DNA from: Cristatella mucedo
Lineage: Eukaryota; Bryozoa; Phylactolaemata; Cristatellidae
DNA: 62,000 bases
NCBI GenBank assembly: GCA_009760855.2
Contig: WPIO01000151.1
Location: forward strand, 765,001-827,000
Reading direction: 5' to 3'
The notes beneath the pieces are model-generated. The model saw nothing but the letters and a program-made list of their open reading frames with translations. It was not told where the DNA came from and made no database searches. Both the position numbers and the translations under genes were made by a program. This document shows, piece after piece, positions 48,959 through 61,000 of the stretch (position 1 is its first letter; each line of letters starts with the position of its first letter).

Positions 48959-51900
48959 GTAGAGGCTACCCGGATCACTCACAAAACGAACCAGCTCACT
49001 TGCCAGCAACGCTACAGTAGGCAGATGGATCCAGTTTGATTCTCGCTAGCCTTTCTACAGAATACCAGAGGTGGCAGCAAAAGCACTTAAAGCTGAGTAC
49101 ATAGTTTGTCCGACGACAATTCACAGGGCCAGAAATTTAACATACAAATGCAATGCCAGTTTTAAGCATCTCGCTGGTCCAACACCCCAGACCGGCAAGA
49201 CACGGCACTCATGTGCGCCACAAGCGCACACATGCTACACATTCCAGGCTGTTGTTTTTACAATTTTTTGTCTACATGTCAGAACCCCCCTGGCAGCCCT
49301 AGCTGAAGAATGGCACTAGTCTATCTGGATATATTGATATCAATGGCTCAGCACACGATCTGCCTCACATCTGACGGCCAGGCCCAATTGACCTACGTGC
49401 TGGAGGGAGCACGGCCTCACCCAACTGGCAAAGAAATGATGTATACAAGGTAAATATCAAGGTCAGTTTTTGCTTAAGTTCTTGCTATCATGTTAAAGGC
49501 CAAGTGCAGAATCCTAATGGTTTACTTCTACCTTACACAGGGGTACAGAAGGTCACAATAGTGTTAAAGAGGCATATCTGGCCTCTAACGTGCCTGGCTA
49601 CTGACTTCGTAAATGGAGCAAGGGCAGTGGTTTTTAGTACAGAAAATCTCATCTCACAAACAAATATATCGCAAGACAATCTACAATCGAATGGTAGGTA
49701 AGCCGCTTCAGGCTGTCCCTTCGGCGGGAAGCCATCGACGTTTTTGGAGGGCTTCTGATGAGCTTGTCGACCCACCATCGAACTTATCAAGCTAAACTTA
49801 CAAAGCATTGACATAGACACATTTTTGAAATCTATTTGTGGCACAGGTCTTCTTGATCTGCATTCAGACTCAACCGGCAGCCTCGATACCCTCACTGATG
49901 CAGTGAACATGAAACTCAGGAGTGCACTTGACAAGCATGCTCCCGTTCATTCTATGCATGTACAGAGTCGTGGAGATTCCTTTCAATTTACAAAAAAAAC
50001 TAAAAGATGCGCCGAGTTAAGCACAGGCTTGAACGCCGTTTCAAGAAATCGGGGTCTGATGCAGATCTAGTCAATTTCAAAGACTTCCTTCGAGTTTACA
50101 CCCAAAAGCTTAAAAAAGCCAGGGGTTCTTTTTTCATCCGAAAGCTGAATTCCTGCCAGTCGGACCCTAAACAGATTTATAAGACAGTAAACCATTTACT
50201 GGCCAATGCTGAGAGGTCTGACTCCCCAGATATTAACGGCTCAGCCAAAACGTTTTCAGCCTTCTTGACTGAAAAAAGTGTGCACGTTCGTGCCTCCATA
50301 AAGCCCCCTCCAACAAAAGCAATTGCTGAATCACAACCTGTGACCTTCCTTAAAAGGTTTTCCGAGGTTTCTGTATGTGATGTGGCTAGCCGTGATGGCA
50401 CACTAGGTAAGGCGGTTGCTTTCACGACCTCGGTCCCGAAGTCGTGGGTTCGATTCCTGCGGTGGGTGATTCTTTATCGCCACTGTAAGCAGTGGTGATA
50501 GCCGTACAGGCTCTTCTGTCGCTATACAAAAAGAGGCTGTTTAATCAGCTAGGATTTATTTTATTTATTATTTATTTACCTTTTAACTTCTATCTTCTTA
50601 CTAAGGTCTAGCAAAAAAAGTCTCCTGAAGACAATATACCACCATCTCTGTGGTCTTCACTGGCAGACCAACTTAGCCCTGCCATAACCGAGATTTTTAA
50701 TGCTTCTCTGGGAAAAGGGGTCGTCCTCAAGTCCTTCAAATCGGCAATCGTTAGACCCATACTTAAAAAGCCTGGATTAGATCCAGAGGTCCTTACAAAC
50801 TATCGCCCAGTTTCCCTTCTTCCTTTCCTGTCAATGATTTTTGAAAAAACTGTTGCTAAGCAGCTGGTTGAACATATTGAAAATAATGAAATGTCAGAAA
50901 CATTTCAATCAGGGTTCAAGAGGCAGCAATCCACTGAAACTGCTCTCCTCCGTGTTAGCAATGACATTCTACGTGGCAACGATGACGGGAATGTCACTGC
51001 CCTAGCTCTGCTAGATCTGTCTGCTGCCTTCGACACAGTTGATCACGGTATTCTACTTGAACGATTGAGAACAACGATAGGTCTGGCAGATGAGGCACTG
51101 GCGTGGTTTAAATCGTACTTGTCTGATCGTGTTCAATTCGTGTCGTGTGGGGGTCAGGTCTCACACACGAGACGGGTCACCTGTGGAGTCCCTCAAGGGT
51201 CTGTACTCGGATCCTTGCTGTTCTACATTTATACTCAACCACTGGGAAAAGTGATTAAGGCCCATGGAATAGGATATCACTTTTATGCTGAAGATACTCA
51301 GTTGTATTTGTCATTCAAACCGTTCGAATCTGCTGCAGCAACGGAGAAACTGAATGCTTGCCTTGCCGACATTCGATCCTGGATGTCGAAAAACTTCATG
51401 AAACTCAATGACGATAAAACCGAACTGCTGCTCATAGGACACTCTAAGCGTGTGGATTAAAAGGCTTTGCTCTTCTAATAGGCGATATTGTTGTGCCACC
51501 ATCACCACATACTCGAAATTTATGTGCCGTTTTCGACAGCTGCCTCAATTTTAAAAGCTTCATTCTGAAGACTGCTTCTGCAGCTAGCCATCACGTCCAA
51601 TCCCTATCCAATATTAGGAGCTGTCTTCCACAGAGGTTTGCAAAAAATTTAACTAGCTCTTTAGTCCTGTCTCTGCTTGATTATTGTAATTCCCTTTTGG
51701 CTGGGCTACCAAAGAAAGCAACTAGGCCACTGCAGCTGACTATGAATATGGCTGCAAGGCTAGTCTTCAAGTCCCAGAGGTTTGACCACGTGTCTCCTTT
51801 GCTAAAAGAGCTACGATGGCCGCTGGTTGATCAACGGATACAGAGCAAAGTTCTTTCGCTGACCCACAAGACCCACCACGGCTTGGCTCCCCTTCGTACC

Positions 51901-54900
51901 TAGCTAAACTGCTGCACCAGTTTCGGCCTGTTCCCTGTGCCCTCAGGTCCTGTGTGGACAATACATTAGCTGTTCCATTCCTATGCTTAAAACCGTTGGC
52001 GACAGAAGCTTTAGCTCTGCAGGTCCCAGACTGTGGAACATGCTTCCACAATTCTTAAGCAACGACAACTACTCTCCTAATGTCAACTATGGCTCATCCT
52101 TTTCAGCTGTCCTGAGCTGCTACTTCCATGCTACTCACTATCTCAACTGCTCTCCTGACTCTGCTAAGCTTCCCACTTTCTATTTGTTGGGTAAGACGAA
52201 GTCTGTTTGCTACCGAATGCGTACCGAAAGCCGCTTAGGCTGTGAGTGCGCTATACAAAACTCTCCTGCGTAACACCCACATAGTCTTAATGACTTTGTG
52301 GAGTTACAGACGGAGACACATTACATTAAATTACACAGCTTCAGAATCAATGAATGTTTTCTGAGGGCGTCTACAAAAGCTTCTGCCGGCACACAATCGG
52401 TTCATATATTAGGACTTCACCAAAACAGTTTCGCCTAACCAGTTCTTTTAGGGCTGAAAATGCAGCATCTAATCGGTGGGGCTTCTTTGGCGGGCCGGGT
52501 TGAAGTCTGCTTTTAGAAACGACGACCGATTCTTTTTAAAAAGAACCTACACGGTTTAAACGCATGAGAAGCTAATGAGAACTGCCAAGCGAGGCAATTT
52601 TCAAGCTAGGCTTCAGAAGGGCCAGTCTCCAGAGGGCGCCACCACACCTAGAAGGATGCTAAAAAGGCATTTCGCGAGTCCTGCCGTCACAGCTCTAGTT
52701 CTAAGTCGGTCTCTTGGAGCGAACCATCAGATATAAAATGGCTGCACAATTTAATTTTTTAAACAAAGTTCCAAAGTGGCCACCACGGTTCCTCGCACGG
52801 GCGATATTCCCTTTGCAGCAAATGTAAAGCGCCTATAAAGAGATTGAGTTCTCTGAGGGCGCTTTATCAAGTGCATTATTATTATTATGATAGTGGGTTT
52901 AAGCAGATGTAAAGTGCCTATAGAGAGATTGAGTTCTCTGAGGGTATTATATCAAACGCATTATTATTAAGAGATTAAGTTATCTGAAGGCGATTATTGT
53001 TATTACTATTATTAGTGTAGCATATAAAATTATGGGGCTATGGGACTTAAGAATTTTGCAAATAAGTTGTCGAACATAAAAGCATTATGCGGCAGACACA
53101 AGGCTTTCCGGCATCCCATATTCAAGGAGTTTTTTTCTAGTAGAGGCAACCATTTTCCTTAGATGCAGCTACTAAGGCAGTCAAGATGGCTTGATTCGAT
53201 GAGACTATTTCGTGGCGGTGGTTTCCTAACGGGCTAGTCCTCCCTTTTAAAGAGAGATTCCATTATTGGTAGCATACATACAATTCTCTGGCTCCACTGC
53301 ATTCTTCCTGTGCAGTCAGTGGGAACTATTCCTTATCCTGTACTCTTCTTTCTAGCTCGACCTCTATCCAGCGGGCAAATTTGATCACTTGCCAACAATC
53401 TTCTAGTGCTCAAGTTAAACTGCTACATTGATAGCGCCACAATATTGGCTGCAAGTGCCGCAAATGTATCCACGCAGAAGTGGTTGCTGCAGAACCGTTC
53501 TGACAGAAGGCCGTACACCGTCAATAGTGCCAAGCGCGCACAAAGATTGGTAAAAAGCAGGCAAGTGACATGCCGGGCTCGCAAGATGGGCTGCCCAATG
53601 CAAAGCCACCCTCAGCTAACAAGGCATTGGGGGTAGAAGGCACGAGGCAGCCAAGCAAGTGAAGATGGCCGCTCTCGGCAAAAGCAGGGCTCGCATGCAC
53701 ATCCTGGCGGCGGCAATGCCTTGACAAGGAGCCACACCCTGGAGCCACAGCAAAGCAGTAAAACGGTAAGATCTACAAGCAGCAGCACGGGCAGATCTCT
53801 CCTCCCACGACAGCGGGATGGGTCATGGATGCCGGAGGCAGCCAGCCTGTGTGGCCATTCAGCAGAAAATCCAACCGTAACCACCACCGCCATGCACAGC
53901 GTGGGAAAACATGGCGCCAAAACATGCTGACTTCGTTGCAGCCACCGATGTCGTCAAACGACGAACACTTACATTTCACAACCGCTGCATTACATACTTG
54001 CCAGCACCGCCATCCGGTTATGGCAAGCATTGTGGCAAGAAATAAAACGAACGCGTACGGTAATACAGGCGCCACAGGGCATCAAGACGGACGGCGACCG
54101 CAGCTGAATGCTGGGCTCGAATGCACGTAAGCGCTCAGTGATTGGCCGGCGAACTCAGGTCAACGGCAGTGTGCAGCCAATGACAGACTGCACCTATTCC
54201 CATCGCCACCACAGTCCCCTTCACGAGCGTAAGAACCAGCGAGCATGCAGCGGCAGCTAAGGGTTCGGCAAATCGTCCCACGGCCGTCCACGTGACATTG
54301 GGAAGTAAGTCAAGGGCAGTGGCTAACCATTAAGGGCAACGACAGCAGCAAAGGTGGTACCACCAGCAACCGCCAAACGTGAGCTGAACTCGTTGTGCTC
54401 GAGATCAAGAGTGGACACACCAATGACAGACTGCCAGTTCCCCCGGGGGGCGCGTAGCCAGCAAAGCTCGGTTGCTAACGCAGCGGGCAGTTGCACGGTG
54501 CACGGAGCTAGGCATACCCGCTACGCCAACGACCACCGGCCGTGGATATCCGAAAATGAGTGAGTTCTGAGGCTGCATCCGTATCGTCACGGCAGTGCGC
54601 TCCATGCTGGTGACGACGACGCCCTAAAGTAGACAAGGCACACCGAACAGTCACGCAGGCGCAAAGGAGGCGATGACGAGGCCGACTCTGCACGAACTGG
54701 GCAAGACCGGGCTGCTTCGAGAGGCACTCGCGGTCTCATCGGAGCTCGGCCGGCAGCAGAGGGGGTTCTGCCAGTCAGACTGATTTAAGCAGTACGACAG
54801 CAGTAATGCTGCATGGGGCAAGGCGGAGGGAGGAGTGTACGTGCTGCACGCTGAGCAGAAGGCAAACATGTGACTAAACAATTGGTGAAGCGATTAGGTG

Positions 54901-54956
54901 TACCTTTCCTGCACTGGCGCACGCACACGCACGAATCAAACTCAAGCGAGAGCACA

Positions 54957-55044
<88 letters not shown>

Positions 55045-58000
55045 TGCTTGTATAGGATCCTAAGAGAACTTAATCTCTATTCAGGCGGTTTACATATGCC
55101 AGGGGCTCAAGCCCACGACCTGGGTAATCGAATTCACTCACCTCAACCTTGGTCGGGCAAGCACCTAAACCACTGGACTAAAACTGGACTAAACTAAACT
55201 GGACTAAACCAGCTGGGCATTTGAATCGGTAGACTGCTGTGACCTTGACAGGGCACCATTTTCTATCCTACTTCACTACTATAATACAGCCTCAATTGAG
55301 TTGGGCAACAACACAGAGGATGAGCCAACAAGGACACATCCTGGCAAGCATTTCCTCAGATGTGGGGCTGACTCAAGCTGCCTTGGCTGCCGACTCGCTC
55401 CCTGCCGAGAAGGATGGCGACTAGGTGGCCGGCGATAAGCCGAAGCGACTGCAACCCGCCGGCGCCGCCGCCACCCCCCCCCCGGCCAGTGCAGATAGGA
55501 GCAGCCACGCCACCAACCGGTCAAGGACTAGCTCGGCCGCAGCTTCCGTTAAGCAGCAGCGCAGCAGCCGGACGGCAGCTGCACCTACCGAGCTGCAACT
55601 ACCGAGACCTCGGGAAGCTAAAGGGGGATGCCACCTGACACATGCAAAACTCCGACAAGGGTGGTGGGAATAGAGGTGTAACCGGAGGCCCCTCCCACCA
55701 GCAAGGAATGAAACCAACATCTGGCCTCACTTCTTTTCGAGTTAATTTTAAATTTTAATTAAGTTAATTTAATTTTAGTTAGTTTATTTTCGCAACCGCA
55801 TTAGGGCCAGCTGCTATTTATGCAGAGAGCATTCGCGGATAGGGCGCCGCCGATGCAATGAGACAATGAGCCCGCAACTTTCGGCCTGCACTTACCACTT
55901 GCTGGCGCAGCACCGAGGGTCCATCGACGACGAGCAAGTACTGGCCAGGCACCAAGGCAACAAAGAACCGGCTCGAGTTGCTGTGCACAGCCAGCTGATG
56001 CTGAACCGACAAAGAGCCGTCGACGGTCACCTTGACCTCGACCACATCATTGCTGGCACCTGAGCCGAACTCGAGCTCACCGTCCACCCCGGTTTGCACC
56101 TGCAAGTCGGCACGGCTGGCAGTCGGCTTACGTCAGAGACAGACCGACGCCTGCCTTGCGTTCGCGTGGCAGGACGCAAGCCAGCAATCGCTCCGAGTTC
56201 GACACGGCCTGCCAGCACGAACGATAGATAGCCGGGCTGCCGCACCGGCAACGACGGTGTGGCAGCCCAACCGTGCCGTCGTAGCAGCCTCACCTCGCGC
56301 AGAGCACCGAGCAGTGACTGCCGGTGCTTGTTCCACAAATGGGCCAGCTCCTTGGCGGGCGGATGGAGACAGCAGTCGGTGTAGACGGTGAGCGGCAGTA
56401 TGCCGAGGAAGTCGTAGGCATAGTCGGCGAGACTGCCCGCGTGAGGAGCAAAGTCCGCCCCCTTCAGCGTTCCGCCAGTGGCACCTGCAGCGGCGGTGGA
56501 GGCGGCGTGTGCTCCAGCCGAGCTGGCGCCGGCAGCCAACGCGGTCCGCTGCCTCAGCGCTGGCTTCAGCGGCAACGCCGACGACGACCATTGACTGGCT
56601 GGCCGCCGGACACTTACTTGGCGGCGGCTTGCACGGGTTGAAGCCGCCACTGCCAGCGCCGGCCAGCGAAGCGCTGCTGCCGGTTGCAGCGGCGCCGAGG
56701 CCGAGCTCGGCAGTGTAGCCATTGGCGAGTCGCTGAAGCACGGCAAGGTCTACCGATGCCACTTCCGGTGCTCTGATGACTGCAGCTGGGCAAAGCAAGA
56801 CCGGGCGTCGACTGAAGCTGCAGCCTGCTGAAGCTGCAGCCTGCGGCCTGGCGAGCGAGCTGGCAAGCGACCCAACCGAGCCGCCTCCCTCCCTCCCTCC
56901 CTCCCTCACGGGTGGGGCATCGACCAAGGTGCTCTTACCAGGCATCGTTCGAAGTCCGTTGCTGGTGCTACTGCCGACGCTGTCAGGCTGACGATAGTCG
57001 TGCGGGTAGACGACAGCCAGGGCACCGCCGCGAAGGACCAGCAGGAAGGTGGGCTGCGAGAGGCGCAACCACTGCATCAGAGTGTAGGTTTCGGTCTCGG
57101 CCAGCCGATTCTGAGTGCCATTCTCGTACATGGCTGAAAGCAGAATCGGTGCATAACCAGCTCAGCTGCCACGTAGCGGCGGCTGCAAGGGGCGCCCAAG
57201 GACCCAATCACAGTCCGGCACCACCAGCTTTTTGCATGAGGGCACGCATAGCAAGCAGGCGCCGACAAATGACACTTCAGCCTACAAGCCGTTGTCTCCA
57301 AGGCGTTTTTGTTTTACTGGGGGATGGGAATAATAATCATAATAATAATAATAGTAATAATATAAATATATTTGTATAGCGCTCTCAGAGAACTTTACCT
57401 CTTTCTGAGCACTTTCCGTATGCTGCAAAAAGAAGCATGATCGGACGGCTAGTTGTAGCATACTCAATGTTAACAAGCATAGCATTGTTAGAGGTGACAT
57501 GCACAAGGTCAGCGTGCAATATGGTTAGTGGCAGCTTGCACAGTGTCAGCACTCACAAGCACACAAAGGACGAATCACATGAACCCACTGAATACTGTTA
57601 AGTCAGGTAATGTCGTGACGCCAGTCGGGAGTGAGTTCTAGGCTTTGGGAGTATATCTTTCTCAGCCTGTCATAGAGTCCCTCCCTGCCGGTTTATCTGT
57701 GTCAGTTTTAATTTTGCTTGTTCCCTCTGTGTTTCTCCCACCCCCCTCCCGATCCATGCAAAAGTATCCCCACGCAACTCAGCATGCACGCACGTACTGC
57801 TCCTATTGCTGCAGCTTGGGATCACAACTTAAAAAAGTCCACGTTCAGTGCAATGGCACGACCCTTTAGCGTAAACGTTGGGCCGGCTGAAAAATTCTCA
57901 AGAGGAGTACGCACACGGAAAATTGTGATCGATGCTGATTCCGTGAGCATTTCCGGCTCCTTCGGTGGCATAGCAGGTCTTGCTGCTCCGCTCGGCACCG

Positions 58001-61000
58001 TCGGGGTTCAGAAGTGGCACGAGAAACAGTTCGATGTTGGCGACCAGCTACAAACAAACAGCAAAAGCCGTAGTCGGGAGCAGAGCAAATGAAGACTGAG
58101 AGAATGTCTGCCCTTTCCGTGGGCAGTGCAGGCTGTTGCCAAGTGCTATGTCATGTATGTCGACGAACGAACACGTGCACGGCGCAAACGACCTAGCGGC
58201 CCTAGCAGACACTGGCAGCGTGCTAGCTCATTCGAAACGATTCTTTCCTACGACCTCCGTGATGGGCGCTCAGCCGCTCGCTCACCTGGGTGATGACTAC
58301 ATCGTTGCCATAATTCTTCAGCAGATCATCTGCCAGAGACAACAGCAGCTCGGTGCCCACAGCCTCGTTTCCACCAACGCCGGCAAGCATGGCCACTCTT
58401 ATCTTGGGCTGGCCGGCGACAGCAGCAGCAGTGCCGTCTGACGTCAGCCGTAGTACAAACAGGTCGCGGTCTTCGCTGCTCTTGCCGATGCTTATTTGTC
58501 AACAAAAACTTCACGAATTCAGTGGCACCTCTTTGGGGCTACACACTATATGCGCAGATGCAAATGCGAGGCCTTTGGGCTGCGAAAGCATGATAGCCGC
58601 CCCTTCGCCGACAGCAGCAGCGTGACGGGGCATGGATGGACCCACTAGGCGGCGCTGCGAGCACGCACGGGGCTTTCCAAACCGAACGCAAATCGGACAC
58701 AAGGACAGACATGAGACGAAAAACGAGAGAAAAAAGGCACCACGTTCGCAAAGCTCTCTCGATCGTGAGGTGCGCGCAAGCGCACACACACAACACACAC
58801 GCACAAAAAAGGCACAGGCACGCACATACAGTCACAGAGATATACTATATACACATATACAGCCACAGAGATATACTATATACACAAACACATAGAGGAT
58901 CGAAGCACACGTGACAAGAGTTAGCAAGCTTGCACTGAGACGCACCTTTGAACTCTGACAAGCCCTCTGTATTTGTTTTCCATGGCTTTGAGGACCTTGT
59001 CCAGATCGCTGTACGGATGGAAGAAAAGGTCGCTCACCTCTTGTTGAAGGCTAAGGCTCAACTCTGCAGTGACGTCCTGTTCCACAATAACTTCCTTGGT
59101 GGTTGCATAGTAACCTAATAGCCAAGCAAAGCAAGCTAAGTCGAGACAGCCACGACTCAACGCGATCGTCCTTGAGACAAATCGATTAGAAGAGAGACTG
59201 GTCGAGTGCTGCACACAGACGCACGCGCACACACACTGCCCAACATTGCCTGACGGCATGGGAAATGGGAAGAACATGATGGGTTCTCCATTTCGCTTCT
59301 AGCAGACCTCCTTTGCAGAACCACTCTACTCTGGTCACATCCAATTTGTTCAAACATTAGGCAAGCAGCGTTCTGCTGTGCAAATATCACAAGAGCGCAG
59401 TTAAGTGTACTCGAATGGCTAACGACCGACTACAGTGACTCATGAGAAGATGCAAAACTAAAAAATGCTAGAGCCGAACTAAGCGCACACCACTCCTCCT
59501 CATGGTGTATGCTTCGTTAGCGTCAATTGTCTCGAATGCATTTGGGTGTGCTACGATTGTTCACGTGTTTTATTATCGCCAAGCAGTTGACTTCCTGCTA
59601 AGGAAGAGGTAATTAAGTTATCCGATGACAATAGAAAGATGCCTTACTACTTTCGTTATTGCTACAACCTAAATGATCTATACAATAAATTACACCCATT
59701 TGTACCATGACAGCCTAAAAGGATTTTGACACTGCATTCTGAATAGTGCCAATGCTAGAAGTAGGCCCCTAATCCAAAAGAGGCCGAACGCGACAGGTCC
59801 AACGCTGATGCCAATCTTGAAGTACGATGGCATACGCAATATTAACGACAGCAGGAAGGAGCACTCTCCACTGCTTCAGCACACCAACGTATCGATCAGT
59901 CGTGGAGAGAAAATTCGCCACCATTAGCTGGATCGCTAGAGTACTGCTGTGACAGCATGGTGTAACACGAAGCCAGCTGGACATTGTGTGACCCCGACTT
60001 AATCCCTTATTCACATCAGATGTCCAGATACTTTTCCATCGGCATTTCTTTTGTCCGGTTGCTTTTACACTAAATCGATGGAATCCCATAAGAAGCCACA
60101 TGCCAGTGCATAGCACCAGTGAGCCTGCAGCATTAAGCGATTCTTTTTCGGCAAGCTTGACATGACGTTATGTGCTGCCAAACTTTGGCAGCACATAACG
60201 TCGGTATTCCATGCCCAATAGCAAAAAAAAAGGGCTACCACACGAGGCTGAACCAAACGACCCCCACCACGACACCACTTAAGTCTCTGCCCCCAACGGA
60301 TAATATCAATAATAATAACACACTCGATAAAGCGCCCACAGAGAACTCAATCTCTTTCTAGGCACTTTACATATGCTGCAAAGGAAGCATGATTGAATGG
60401 TTAATAGTAGCATGCTCAATAAACAACAAGAATCAGATGGTTAGGGGTGACATGTACAGGGTCAGCATGCAAGTATGGTTAGTGGCAGCATGCACAGTGT
60501 CAGCACACATAAGCACATAAAGGACGAATGACAGGGACCCACTAAATGCTGTCATAACTAGGCAAGTTTTTAATTTCTTTTTAAATGTGGTCAAGTCAGG
60601 GGATATCGTGAGTGAGTCAAGTCGGGAATGAGTTCTAGGCTTTGGGAGCATACGAGCTAAATGCACGGTCTCCACATTATTTGAGGTTTGTACGAGGTAC
60701 AGGTAAACAGCTAGTTTCTGAAAAGCGAGCGGTACGATGCTTGGCCTGGTGGGGCAGTACTTTACGAGACACCTACCGTTCAACGAGCCAGCAGCTGTAA
60801 ACTTGCAAACCTTTAAATAACTTGCAAGCCTTACTAGGGTCTCACTTGACTTGGAGTAAATAAAAAAAAAAGCTGAACAGGTTTCGGAGCCTTGCCGATA
60901 CTGCCGATGCGTTTTTTTCTTTATACTAAAGAGTTTCCAGCTCCAGCAGCCTCTCTTCGAGGGATTTCATGCTATCCATTCAAGGAAGGCGGTGAAGGTA

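Noticed and set aside
53612-54075. Hydrophobic minus-strand frames suggesting extra membrane segments
   Set aside because: They lie inside the last CPD intron, show no homology, and the single CPD helix is already encoded by the last two exons.
55414-55720. Ala/Pro-rich frames on both strands in a CPD intron
   Set aside because: Low-complexity GC-rich sequence. TTL domain residues are fully supplied by exons on either side.
56027-57131. Two long minus-strand frames (332 and 239 codons) as single-exon genes
   Set aside because: Each merges CPD exons with intron sequence. Splicing gives a continuous carboxypeptidase domain.
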